Shown: in pieces, positions 1 through 11,900 of the stretch
Layout of the letters: the number at the start of each line of letters is the position of its first letter
Numbering within the stretch: the first letter of the stretch is position 1
NCBI GenBank assembly: GCA_024449915.1
Contig: JAMZAV010000970.1
Location: 682,001-746,000, forward strand
Direction: 5' to 3'
Origin: Sweltsa coloradensis
Taxonomy: Eukaryota > Arthropoda > Insecta > Plecoptera > Chloroperlidae
DNA length: 64,000 nt
Notes under the pieces: model-generated
Told to the model about the DNA's origin: nothing
The model's database searches: none
What the model saw: only the letters and a program-made list of their open reading frames with translations
Made by a program: the position numbers and the translations under genes

Positions 1-407
1 AAAAACATAAATTACTTGAACTTGTAAATAATATAGTTGGCCACGTCTACTAAACGAACTCGAATCACTAATCTAGGGCGACGGTCGTCGCCCGGCAGAC
101 AAGCGCATGCGACTGCTTAGGCGACACGAACTCCAGCCCTATATACAGCTACGAGAGTTGGGGGGTTTTCAGCTATCTGCACACGCCGCCCCGAAAGAGT
201 TACAATCTTGAAACTCGGTATATAACCTGGTATGTGGTCCATGACATACCAAAAAAAAAATCAACCCGATCCGACAACTCGTTCTGTGTTAAAAAAGGCT
301 CTCAACATCGTCAAATTCCTTTCGGCTGGCTGGTGGGTGGGTGGGTGGCTGGCTGGCTGGTGGCTGGCTGGCTAGCTAGTTCTCCGCGGAGATTAATTTA
401 GCCTACA
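1..407. other. Non-coding left edge with (GGCT/GGGT)n microsatellite
   Basis: No gene is visible. Positions 323-379 are a simple repeat of GGCT and GGGT tetramers. The rest is unique-looking AT-rich DNA whose phrase about a gene-free 'gaaactcgg' resembles the start of the duplicated segment that follows, so the repeat may extend further left. Confidence 0.6.
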
Positions 408-1146
408 GAGAAAACGGTAAATCTTAGAACTATGAAACTTGGACCACACTTAGATGTACTTCAGACGCAGTGACGTTTGCTTTCAAAACCAAAATCGGGT
501 AACAGGGACCGGAGAAAATCAAAATTTGGATGATAATCAAAACGCGTAATTACCAAGACGTGGTAATTTGTACAAACTTGAAATTAAACATGCTATTAAC
601 CATTATAAATATCTTGCGTCCAAAACACAAGTGGCTAAATTTGGGGATGACCATGGGCCCAAAAATGACAAAAAACATATCTGAACTTAAGAAATGAATC
701 ATTCAAAGAAAACGCTACAACTGAGATGTTTCAAACGTGGAATACATTTTGATATCTCTCATTCTTCATCACTTTTGAATATGGAAAGCAAAATTGGGTA
801 ACGGGTACCGGAGAAAATCAAAATTATCAAAAGTAGGTAATTCCGTACTCTTATGAATAATACGCTATACTGAGAAAACGGTTCATCTTAGAACTTTGAA
901 ACTTGGGCCACACTCAGATGTACCTCATATAACCAAAACCGGGCAATTGGGACCGGGGAAAATCAAAATCAAAATCAAAACGCGTAATTACTCAGGTGTA
1001 GTAATTTGTACAAGCTTGAAATTAAACAAGCTCTTAACCATTATAAATATCTAGTGCTTAAAACACAAGGGGTATCTTTGGAGGGACCATGGGCCCAAAA
1101 ATGTCAAAAAACAACTTTGAACTTAACAAATTTAATCATTCAAAGT
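408..1146 (+). repeat. Imperfect direct repeat, period about 464 bp
   Basis: Two diverged copies (about 408-718 and 872-1146) start with GAGAAAACGG and share, in the same order, CTTAGAAC, a GGGACCGG block, CGCGTAATTAC, TAACCATTATAAATATCT and GACCATGGGCCCAAAAATG. A partial middle copy of the GGTACCGGAGAAAATC block lies near 790-830. No reading frame is conserved between copies, so this is a tandem-duplicated non-coding segment, possibly part of a larger satellite or a foldback element arm. Confidence 0.7.
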
Positions 1147-1190
1147 CCATCATTCACACCATGATAGCAAACGAACAACAAAAAGATGTA

Positions 1191-1694
1191 ATATCCAACC
1201 AAATACAAAATTTGTAAAAAAAAAAAAAACGGCAGCCAAGCTCTCCTTCAAAAGTCTTCGGCTGTGAATGCTGTGAGATATAGAAGTTGAGCCAAGCTTT
1301 TTATTCTTTCTCCCTAGTTTCGCTTTGAAAATAAGTAAGATCATTTCGCCTGTTGACGAGCGCCAAGCCAACGATTTTTGTGGTAAAAAAGTAAAATTTT
1401 AAAACTCAAAATCATAAAAAAATGGTTCAACCATTGAATTTGGTTCATGGCCAAGAATTTTTATATGATCTCGAGTTTTAAAAATTTTACTTTTTTACCC
1501 AAAAAATTGTTGGCTTGGCGCTCGTCAACAGGCGAAATGATCTTACTTATTTTCAAAGCGAAACTAGGGAGAAAGAATAAAAAGCTTGGCTCAACTTCTA
1601 TATCTCACAGCATTCACAGCCGAAGACTTTTGAAGGAGAGCTTGGCTGCCGTTTTTGTTTTTTTTTTTACAAATTTTTGTATTTGGTTGGATAT
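1191..1694. repeat. Foldback element, arms of about 230 bp
   Basis: A long inverted repeat: about 1191-1418 is the reverse complement of about 1463-1694, with a spacer of roughly 45 bp. Both arms translate outward into the same meaningless peptide (containing WRSSTGEMILLIFKAKLG), which is a by-product of the symmetry and not a gene. The outer ends are ATATCCAACC and GGTTGGATAT. Arms are nearly identical apart from A/T run lengths, so the element is young or conserved by gene conversion. I could not identify a clear target duplication. Confidence 0.8.
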
Positions 1695-1789
1695 AAAATA
1701 TTACTTCGAACCAAGTCAGTGGGACGTGTCCCGACTTCCTAGCAACATGCAGTTCAGGGATTGAAGTCCTTGCTTATTGTCCTGATCAT

Positions 1790-1915
1790 ATTTTGCAAAG
1801 TTTATATACTAACGCATTTGTTGTGTGTTTGAGTGTGAATTTATGCACAGTTTCAATACATAACAAAAGAGCCGATTTAAGAAATTCACCGAACGCCAAT
1901 TGTTGTAAATTTCAA
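1790..1915 (-). repeat. Dispersed repeat, second copy near 63.3 kb
   Basis: Read on the minus strand, this segment matches 63,228-63,395: both contain, in order, a GGCGTT block, TTTCTTAAATCGGCT, and a TTGAAACTGTGCA block followed by A-rich sequence with repeated ACAAAC. The order of blocks on the two copies is the same. No coding potential is seen. Confidence 0.55.
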
Positions 1916-2040
1916 GTTCAAAAAGCTTAAAAAATTCGTGTAAAATCATAGTAGGCCTAACATGATATAATTTTTTAAATGCCATTTCGTATAGGCTGCC
2001 TATGGATAATGTAGTAAAAAAATTGTTGTAATAGATCTAA

Positions 2041-2774
2041 CTAGGAAAACGCTTAAGTCCCGCCGCGTTGTTCGATGAGCGTCATTGGTGCATTGAGCTG
2101 CCATGTGTTATGCGGATTTTCTGTTGTTCTGTGAAAAAATCATTACTAAGTTGAAGAAATAAAAAATAAACTTTAATTTTTAATTTGTCTAATTAATCGT
2201 AATTTTAAAAAAGAAAAAAATCGTAAAATTGCGATTTTATAAAATCTTTCTAAATTTCAAGAATATATACTTCATAAAATTAAGATTCTGTGAAAAAATC
2301 ATTACAATCGGATAAAGCATGTAGGTGTTATAAGTCAAAGAATGTTTAAAAAAATCGAAAAACTCGTAAAATTGCGATTTTCATGAAAAATTATTTTTTG
2401 ATTGCACTCAAATTTCACACGAATATATAAATTCATAAAATTAAGGTTCTGTGAAAAAATCATTACAATCGGATAAAGCATGTATAGGTGTTATAAGTCG
2501 AAGGCATTTTTAAAAATCGAAAAAAATCGTAAAATTGCGATTTTCAATAGAAATAATTTTTCGATTGCGCTCAAAAACGTGGCAGTTCTTAGTTCAGAGA
2601 TTTCGAAGGTCTCTAGAAAATTTCATCGCAATTGGAGTATCGGTTTAGCCGGAAACGTGTTAACAGACAGACAAAAATACAAACAGAAAAAAAAGAAAAA
2701 AAAGAAAATCATTCCGGATTTTTTTCTCCAGTGTAGTGAAATGGAATCTTCGCTTCGCTCGCTACGCCCATCCA
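2041..2774 (-). mobile_element. Helentron/HINE-like non-autonomous element, copy A
   Basis: Minus-strand member of a five-copy family (others at 29,097, 29,619, 30,723 and 35,265). On its own strand it starts TGGATG after a T, runs through a CTTCGCTTCG-rich head and a GTCTGT-type tract, contains internal repeats of a TCTGTGAAAAAATCATTAC block (about 2284-2345 and 2447-2510), and ends with a short AACGC/GCGTT stem-loop and CCTAG followed by T. The subterminal inverted repeat GGATGAGC/GCTCATCC seen in other copies is partly degraded here. It encodes no protein; the 110-codon open frame inside is not conserved in the other copies. Confidence 0.65.
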
Positions 2775-2829
2775 AAAACGACGAACGCTTCTTCGCGGGT
2801 TGGGTGAAATGAACCAGATGGTGCAGCCT

Positions 2830-2894
2830 GCGTATGTCGCCGCTCACAACTATGACAGCACGTGGGCGGATCCAGGTTCGATCCCCGGCTACGC
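2830..2894 (+). other. tRNA-like sequence (degenerate)
   Basis: GCGTA at 2830-2834 can pair with TACGC at 2890-2894, and a B-box-like GGTTCGATCC lies just before the 3' arm. The D and anticodon arms are not convincing, so this is a tRNA pseudogene or SINE head rather than a working tRNA. Confidence 0.35.
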
Positions 2895-3225
2895 AAGTCT
2901 GCCTACGTGTTTAGCAGAGCCTTCTATCTTTGTTCGCAACTAACGCGAGGCTTCACGGAATTACTCGACTCTGTGACGTCATCAAACATATGTTTCGGTT
3001 TGTAACTCGGAATCCAAATACAGTCAGATGCTGCGAGCTTGCACGAGCAGAGTAGCGACTAGCGAGCTCCAAAACAGGAAGCTACGCGAGCGAAGCTAAG
3101 GTTGTTAGTAAAAACTCTGCAACGCTCCAGGCCATCACGTTGTGTATGATTGATATTGATTTTGGGTTTTTCTGATTCTATATATGAGCTGATGATGGTC
3201 GTTTATTAACCGTTGATGGTTTTGC

Positions 3226-3285
3226 GTGGTGGTTTGAGCAGAGTGAAGCGAAAGGATGTGGGTTCAAACCCCGTATTAGGCCCGA
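3226..3285 (+). repeat. tRNA-like SINE head, family 4
   Basis: Contains the B-box GTGGGTTCAAACCCC and an upstream GTGGTGG...GAAGCGAAAGGA segment that lines up with 58,780-58,843 (GCGGTGG...ACAAGGACGTGGGTTCGAATCCC...AAGGC). The two are likely copies of one tRNA-derived element. No cloverleaf good enough for a functional tRNA. Confidence 0.45.
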
Positions 3286-3289
3286 GCTT

Positions 3290-5379
3290 CGTATATGATA
3301 GGCCTAATAAACCTCTAATTGTTCTCTGCAGCCAATGCAGTTGCCTCAAGCCACAGACGAACACTCAATTGAATAATACACTTTTAACAAAAATAAAAAT
3401 AAACATTAAACTTCATCATATCGATCATTTTGTGTCTTGAAACGTGTACCACAACTGGGAAAATTCTCATATTTTCAGTAATATCATTTTTTTAAATACG
3501 TTTATTTTCATCTATACTTAATAGAGCTGAGAGTGTTACTCATTATGGCGTAAAACAGAGTATGTCATTACTACTATAGGCCAATCCCCGTTTTGTTTAA
3601 ATAAACAGTAATTTATGTTTTACGTCGGTATGTATTATTTTTCATTTGAAACCAGGTGTGTAGATAGTTGTGTTTAGAGACTTCGCAATAATATGTAGCA
3701 TTCACTATGAAATTGGTTCGAAGAAAACAGTGGACAGACTTTCAGTCAGGATTGCCGGTGGTGATCATAAGTTTGTCTACCTCAACAAACATTATTAGTT
3801 ATTTAATTACACGTTAATAGGAGCTATTTTTCAGGAATGCTTGCCAATTCTGTAAGATCAGTAAAATTTTGTTAGTTCATTGTTGCATCTGAATCTATTT
3901 TATTATATTTATTTAGTCGTTCTCCTTTGTAAATCAGTTTTTTTAACTGAAAAGTATAGACTTTAAATAAATAAATAAAATTAAATAATAAAGCAACTCT
4001 TCGCAGAAACACATTAAAATCATTAATCAAGTTTGTTTTTACCAAAATTTATTAATAATCTCTGTTTATAATCAAAATATTTTTAACATGATAAACATCT
4101 TTTATGTTAGGTGTATAATAATCATCAAACATATGTTTTATAAAAAAAATGTTATTGTTGTGAAAAAATGTTTTGATAATTGATAAGCTACCGAGTTGTT
4201 ATTTCACAGCTTTATTTATGGGTCTTCATGCAGCACAAACTTGCAATTTCTGCCAAAGTAATTCAAATCAGCAATGTTCATTAGAAACAAGAAACGCAGT
4301 TGCGTAAATTACAAGTAGTTTATCAAATAAGTAGCTCTAATCAACATTTGACTGCTATGTATTATAATTAAATATTGTGCCTGATCATGACATAGATTTG
4401 GTCGGTATCCGGTAAATGGAGTGTTCGTTTCCTGTATATACATATACCCCATCAGTCGCTTACTATATTCGGCGTTTATAAATACTCAATTTATTATCTA
4501 CCCTATCTACGTTTTACTATCTTCGCGAATATTGACTTTCGATTGGCGTCGATGCCAAAATCTCATCGTGTGGAACTTTGATCGCAACAAGCAGGAACTT
4601 GCAAATAAACCCGATCCTGAAACATAAAAACCTTCACACTTCTCTGCCAAGCTCAGCAATTTATTTAAACACGTCGATTGGAGATGATTGCAGGCGTGTA
4701 ATGTGTATGCATATTATCTAGCGAACATTTACTATTCATCATTACAAGGTTCCCCAACCTGTTTCAACAATGTTAACTTGATGAAGCTATAATCATTCTT
4801 GCACTCAATAACACTGTTAACACTTGAACAGGCAACGCTAGTAGAGCATGTTGCATTTTACAGCCGTAATTATTGTGGGAATAATTATAAACATTAACTA
4901 AACGACACTGATAAAAATACCGCAAGCCATGGCATTGCTTTGCTTAAATTACAGCAATTTTGTTATTAAGATTTATGACAGTCGACAAAGATGTGCAAAC
5001 ATTTATTTGAAGAATTTGCGTCTTGAAATTTCTTTTCGGGACCCTCTAAACATTAAAACAGTGGTGATGCACTTAATATAACATACGTTGTCATAAGCAA
5101 CGGTTTTTAATATATTACAATTAACCCCAATATTAGTGTAATCTTGCAAACAGTTTTATTTATTTTATTTTATAATAACAATTACATTAAACGTTGTTAA
5201 ACGTTTCAAGAAATTGTTTGCATTGGGGATATTGTCTCGCTGTTGAGTTGGTATTTGAAGTAAAAAATCTCACATCAAGAACCAAATTAGCTTGTTCCCA
5301 CACCACCATATTTTGAATATATATTTATATTTAACAAATAGATATATTAATTGATCTCTAACAACAGGTGTTATCCCAC
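3290..5379. other. AT-rich non-coding DNA
   Basis: No gene recognised. Apart from a repeat tail at 3,918-3,989 and a short fragment near 3,738-3,770 that resembles the family-2 SINE on the minus strand, I see only AT-rich sequence with short open frames lacking similarity to anything known to me. Confidence 0.5.
3918..3989 (+). repeat. Repeat 3' tail with stem-loop and (AAATA)n
   Basis: CCTTTGTAAATCAGTT followed by AACTG, a GACTTTAAATAAATAAATAAA end. The same tail occurs at 22,671-22,764 (+), 56,054-56,139 (-) and, decayed, 57,758-57,830 (-). The CAGTT/AACTG arms can form a hairpin before the A-rich end, a layout typical of LINE or SINE 3' ends. Confidence 0.55.
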
Positions 5380-5835
5380 ATGTGTTAGGTAACTAAAAGT
5401 AAACAATACAATTCAAAACAATAAAAATACGTTATACAAATCATTAAATACATGAAAAATTACTATTAAAATAAAAATTTTACATCAAATACAACAAGAA
5501 AAACTTGAATAACAAAAGTATTTATTTATAAAAAAAACCGGCTGAAAGCCCAATATGAATGACGAAAAAAATTAAGGTTATAAAATTCAAAACTGGTGAA
5601 AAGTTGATAAGGTGACAAGAGAGATAAAATGAGTCATGATGGTAAACTGGCATAAACAACTGCTTTAAATAATTGAAGTTTCATGTGGTTGATGTCAATT
5701 TCTGGATTAATGGTTAATAATTTGGTGTAGTGTCTTAAATTCGGTTAATGGTGGAAAATTTAAAAACATCACTACGAGCACATAGAATTTTGAAGGGGAT
5801 GTAAATTCTTGTAAAATTTGTAGGGATGTGAAAGT
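5380..5835 (+). repeat. Dispersed repeat next to the satellite
   Basis: Diverged copy of 56,525-56,925 in the same orientation. Shared blocks in order include GTAACTAAAAGTAAACAA-like, AATACGTTAT, a GATGAATGA..AAAA block, AAGGTTATAAAAT, GTGAAAAG, CAATTTCTG..T.AATGG, ACGAGCACAT and the 3' end GTAGGGATGTGAAAGTT. No protein is encoded. The repeat ends about 90 bp before the satellite array begins. Confidence 0.6.
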
Positions 5836-5924
5836 TTACATCTTGAAGTAGGTCCGCACACACCGTTATGACATGGAGACGTGATATTATAATAATAGTA
5901 AAACGTTATTCCTCTGTTACCAAG

Positions 5925-8900
5925 TGCGCATTTTTGGAAAAAGTGCTCTTGCAAGGCTTGGGCGTTGCTCGCCCGACTTTTCCCGGGGTTTTTTACCGAT
6001 AAAAAAATGTTGGGGCCGTGGGTTGGGAAGGCTTGTTCGGGTTGTAGATGCTTGGCAAAACTACGGGGGCATTTTGACAAGGGGTTGGGGGGTTTCTCGC
6101 GCACTTTCCCGGGGTTTTTTAATGGGTAAAAATGGTTTTGCTCGTGGGGGCAATGGTTGTTGGTTGTAGATGCCTTTGGGTACAAAACGCGCATTTGACA
6201 AAGGCTTGGGGGTTTCTCGCTGCAATTTCCCGGGTTTTTTACTGATAAACATGTTGTGCTCGTGGGGGGCAATGGCCCCGTTCGGTTGTAGATGCTTGGC
6301 TACACTACGCGCAATTCTTGACAAGGCGTGGGCGTTGCTCGCTGCACTTGCCCGGGTTGTTTTTCTGTAAACTGTTGTGCTCGTGGGTTTCCCCCCCCCT
6401 GGCTTGTTCGGTGTAGATGGGCCCGGCTACACTACGCGCTTCGGGCAAGGCTTGGGCGTTGCCGCGCACTTTTCCCCGGGGTTTTTACTGATAAAAAAAG
6501 TTGTGCCGTGGGTTTCAATGGCTTTTTCGGTTTTTTAGAGCCTTTGGGACACTACGCGCATTTTTGACAAGGGTTTGGGGGTTGCCCCCGGGACTTTTCC
6601 CCGGGGGGGTTTTCTGATTTTAAAATTTTGTGGCCCCGTGGGTGCAATGGTTGTTCCCGGGTTGTGATTTCCGGCTACAATACGCGCATTTTTGACAAGG
6701 GGTTGGGGGGTTGGGGTCCCCCTTTCATTTCCCGGGGTTTTTTATGAAAAAACTGTTTTGCCCCGTGGGTTGCAATGGTTGTTCGGTTGTAGATGCCTGG
6801 CTACACTACGCGCATTCTTGACAAGGCTTGGGCGTTGCTCGTGCACTTTCCCCGGGGTTTTTTACTGATTAAAAAATGTTTTGCTCGTGGGGGCCCCCCC
6901 CCTGGTTTTCGGTTGAGAGTTTGGGTACACTACCCCGCGGGCTTTACAAGGCTTTTGGGGGTTCTCGCCGGGACTTTCCCGGGTTGTTTACTGATAAAAA
7001 TGTTGTGCTCGTGGGGTGCAATTTGGGTTGTTCGGGTTTTAGATGCTGGCCCACACTACGCGGGATTTTTGACCCAAGGGTTGGGGTGCCCCCCCCCCCC
7101 GCAATTTCCCGGGGTTTTTTTAATGAAAAAACATGGTTTTGATCGTGGTTGGGGAAAAGGGTTGTTCGGTTTTAGAGTTTGGGTACACTACGCGCATTCT
7201 TGACAAAGGGTTGGGGGTTGCCCCTGCACTTTCCCCGGGGTTTTTTACTGATAAAAAAAAGTTGTGCTCGTGGGGCAATGGCTTTTTCGGTTGTAGATGC
7301 CTTTGGGTACAAATAGCGCATTCGGGCAAGGCTTGGGGGTTTTCCCCCCCCCCCCACCTTTTTCCCCGGGGTTTTTATTTATAAAAAAAGTTTTTTGGGT
7401 TTGTTGGGGCAATGGCGTTCGGTTGTAGATGCTTTGGGTACACTACGCGCATTCTTTAAAAAGGGTTGGGGGTTGGGTCGCTGACTTTTCCCGGGGTTGG
7501 TTTTTCTGATAAACATGTTTTGCTCGTGGGTGCAATGGCTTGTTCGGTTTAGATGCCCCGGTACACTCGCGAATTCTTTACAAGGCTTGGGGGTTGCTCG
7601 CTGCACTTTCCCGGGTTGTTTACTGATAAAAAATGTTGGCTCGGGGTGCCCAAAGGCCTTTTTCGGTTTTAGAGGGTTTGGGTAAATACGCGCATTCTTT
7701 ACAAGGCTTTGGGCCCTTGTCGCTGCACTTTCCCCGGGTTTTTTTTACTGATAAACCCTGTTGTGCCCCGTGGGTGCAATGGCTTGGTTTTGGTTGTAGA
7801 TGCCTTTGGGTACCCCTACGCGATTTTTGCAAGGGTTGGGCGTTTCTCGCTGGAATTTCCCGGGGTTTTTTATGATAAAAAAATGTTGTGCTCGTGGGGG
7901 CAAGGCTTGTTCGGTTGTAGATGCCCCCAATGGCCGCCTTTTCTTCACCTTTTTGGGGACTTAAAATTTTTAATTTTTTTTAACTTGGTTCCCCATTCTT
8001 GACAAGGTTGGGGGGTTGCTGCTGCAATTTCCCGGGTTTTTTACTGATAAAAATTTTTGTGCTTTGGGGGGCAATGGCTTGTTCGGTTGAGATGCCTTTG
8101 GGTACACTAGCGCCTTTTGGGGCAAGGCTTGGGGGGTTGCCGCTGCCCCTTTCCCCGGGGGGGTTTTCTGATAAACATGTTTTGCTCCCTGGGTGGGAAG
8201 GCTTGTTTGGGTTGTAGATGCCTGGCTACACTACGCGCATTCTTGACCCAAGGCTTGGCGGGGGCTCGCTGCACTTTCCGGGTTGTTTTTGATAAACATG
8301 TTTTGCTCGTGGGGGCAAGGTTGTTCGGTTGTAGAGCGGCCCACACTACGCGCATTTTTGACAAAGGGTTGGGCGTTTCCCCGCGCACTTTCCGGGGTTT
8401 TTTACTGATAAAAAGTTTTGCTCGGGGGGGCCCAAAGGGGTGTTGGGGGGTTTGATGTGGGGTACACTACGCGCATTTTTGAAAGGCTTGGGGGGGGTTG
8501 CTCCTGCCCTTTTCTTTGCTGCCCCTTTTTCCCCGGGGTTTTTTACGATAAAATGTTTTGGGCCCTGGGGCAAGGGGTTGTTCGGTTGGAGATGCCGGCT
8601 ACACTCGCGCATTCTTTACAAAGGGTGGGCGTTGCTCGCTGCACTTTTTCCCCCGGGTTTTTTACTGATAAAATGTTTTTTGCTCGTGGGTTTCAATGGT
8701 TGTTTGGTTGTAGATGCCTTTGGCCCCATACGGCCCTTTTTTGACAAGGTTGGGGGTTTCTCGCTTTCACTTTCCCGGGTTGGGTTTTCTGATAAACATG
8801 TTTTCCGTGGGTTTAATGGCTTTTTCGGTTGTAGAAAGCTTGGCTACACTAAGCCATTTTTGACAAAAGGGTTGGGGGTTGCTCGCTGCACTTTCCCCGG

Positions 8901-11900
8901 GTTTTTTATTTATAAACATGTTTTTGCTCGTGGGGCAATGGCTTGTTCGGTTTTAGATGGGTTTGGGTACACTACCGCATTCTTGGGCAAGGCCCTTTGG
9001 GCCCTTGCTCCCGCCCCTTTCCCCGGGGGGGGTTTTTCTGGGTAAACATGTTGTGCTCGTGGGTGCAATGGCCCTTTTCGGTTGTGATGCCCGGGGGACA
9101 ATACGCGCTTCTTGACAAGGCTTGGGCGTTGCTCGCGCACTTTTCCCCGGGTTTTTTTACGATAAACCTGTTGTGCTGGGGTTTCAATGGCTTGTTGGTT
9201 GTAGATGCCCTGGCTACAAAAAAAGCGCATTCTGGACAAGGGTTTTTCGTTGCTCGCCCGCACTTTCCCGGGTTTTTTATGATAAACATGTTTTGCTCCC
9301 TGGGTGCAAGGCTTTTTCGGGTTGTAGATGGGCCCGGGGTACACTACGGCCTTTACAAGGGTTGGGGGTTGCTCGCTTTCAAATTTCCCGGGGTTTTTTA
9401 CGATAAACATTTGGGGCTTGTGGGCAATGGCTTTTTCGGGTTGTAGAGGGTTGGGTACATAAAGCGCATTCTTGACAAGGCTCGGGCGTTGCTCGCTGCA
9501 CTTTCCCGGGTTGTTTACTTTTAAACATGTTGTGCTCGTGGGGCAAGGGTTGTTCGGTTGTAGATGCCTTTGGCCCACACTTACGCGCATTTTTACAAGG
9601 GTTTGGGGGTTTCTCGCCGCCCCCTTTCCCGGGGTTTTCCGTTTCTGATAAAACATTTTTGTGCTCGTGGGTTTCAAAAGGCTTGTTCGGTTGTAGATGC
9701 CTTTGGGTACACTAAAGCGCATTTTTGACAAGGCTTTGGGGGTTGCTTTGCTGCATTTCCCGGGGTTTTTTATGATAAAAAAGTTGTGCCGTGGGGTGCA
9801 ATGGCTTGGGTTTGGGTTTTAGATGCTTGGCTACACTAGGCATTCTTTACAAGGGTTGGGCGTTGCTGCTCACTTTCCCCGGGTTTTTTAATTTATAAAA
9901 ATGTTGTGCCCGGGGTGCAAAGGCTTGTTCGGTTGTAGATGCCGGTACACTACGCGCTTTTTGACAAGGGTTGGGCGTTTTCTCGCTGCACTTTCCCGGG
10001 GGTTTAATGATAAACAGGGTTTTGTCGTGGGTGAATGGGTTTTTCGGTTGTAGGGTGCCTGGGTACACTACGCGAATTTTGGGCAAGGCTTGGGCCCTTT
10101 CTCGCCCGCACTTTTCCCGGGGTTTTTACTGATAAAAAATGTTGTGCTCGTGGGGGCAATGGCTTTTCGGTTGTAGATGCCCCCGGGGGGACACTACGCG
10201 CATTCTTGGGCAAGGGGTTGGGGGGTGCTTCCCCCTGCACTTTTCCCCGGGGTTTTTTATGATAAACATGGTTTGCTCGTTTGGGGGGCAAGGGTTGTTC
10301 GGTTGTAAAATGCCTTTGGCTACACTACGCGCATTTTTGACCCAAAGGCTTGGGCGTTGATCGCTGCACTTTCCCGGGTTGTTTACTGATAAACATGTTG
10401 TGCTCGTGGGGGCAAAAGGCTTGTTCGGGTTTTTTAGAGGGTTGGTACACTTTCGCGCATTCTTTACAAGGCTTTTGGGGGGTTTCTCGTTTCACTTTTC
10501 CCGGGGGTTGTTTTTCTGATAAACATGTTTTGCTCGTGGGTGCAAAGGCTTGTTTTGGTTGTAGATGCTTTGGGTACACTACGGGGCCCTTTTTGGACAA
10601 GGGTTGGGGTTGCCGCTGAAATTTCCCCGGGGTTTTTTATGATAAACATGTTGGGGCCCTGGGTGCAATGGGTTGGGTTTGGTTTAGATGCCTTGGGACA
10701 CTACGCGCCTTCTGGGCAAGGCTTGGGCGTTTCTCGCTGCACTTTCCCCGGGTTTTTATGGGTAAACATGTTGTGTCGTGGGGGTGCAAGGGCTTGTTCG
10801 GTTTTTAGATGCCCCGGGTACACTAGCGCATTCTTGACAAGGTTGGGGGTTGGCCCCCGCTGCAAATTTCCCGGGTTTTTTTACTGATAAAAATGTTTTG
10901 GGTCGTGGGGGGCAATGGCTTGTTTGGTTTGTAAAATGCTTTGGCCCACACTACGCGCATTCTTGACAAGGCTTGGGGGGGGTTTCCCCGCTGCACTTTT
11001 CCCGGGGTTTTTTACTGAAAAAACATGGGTTTTGCCGTGGGTTTCAAAAGGCTTGTTCCCGGGTTTTAGATGCCTGGCCCACTACGCGGGATTTTTGACA
11101 AAAGGGTTTTGGGGGTTGCTCGCTGCACTTCCCGGGTTGTTTTCTGATAAAAAAATGTTGTGCCCCGTGGGTGCAAAGGCTTGTTCGGGGTTTGAGATGC
11201 CTTTGGGTACACACGCGCATTCTTGACAAGGCTTGGGCGGTGCTCGCTGCACTTTTCCCGGGGGTTTTTTACCCGATAAAACATGTTGTGCTCGTGGGTG
11301 CAAGGTTGTTTGGTTTTAGATGCCTTGGGTACACTACCCCCATTTTTTGGGCAAGGCTTGGGCGTTGCTTTGCCCGCACTTTCCCCGGGTTTTTTAAATG
11401 ATAAAAAATGTTGTGCCGTGGGTGCAAGGGGTTGTTCGGGGGTAGAAAGCCTTGGGTACCCCTACGCGCATTCTTGACAAGGGTTTGGGGGGGTTTTCTC
11501 GCCACTTTCCCCCGGGGTTTAAATGAAAAAAAAATTTTTGTTCGTGGGTGCAATGGCTTTTTCGGTTGGGAGATGCCTTGGGTACACTACCGCCAAATTT
11601 TTGACAAGGGTTGGCGTTGCTCGCTGCACTTTCCCCCGGTTTTTTTACGATTAAAAAAAGTTTGGCTCTGGGTTTCAATGGCTTTTTCGGTTTTAGGGGT
11701 GCCTTCTTTGGGGACACTACGCGATTTTTGCCCAAAGGTTGGGGGTTTCTCGCTGCACTTTCCCGGGTTGTTTACTGATAAACATGTTGTGCTCGTGGGT
11801 GCAATGGCTTTTCGGTTGTAAAAAGGCCCGGCTACACTACGGCATTCTGACAAGGCTTGGGGGTTGCTCGCCCGCACTTTCCCCGGGTTGTTTACTGATA

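Noticed and set aside
1150..1764. Two similar proteins in opposite orientation
   Set aside because: They are the two arms of one palindrome, ending in A/T runs; no conserved domain or codon bias.
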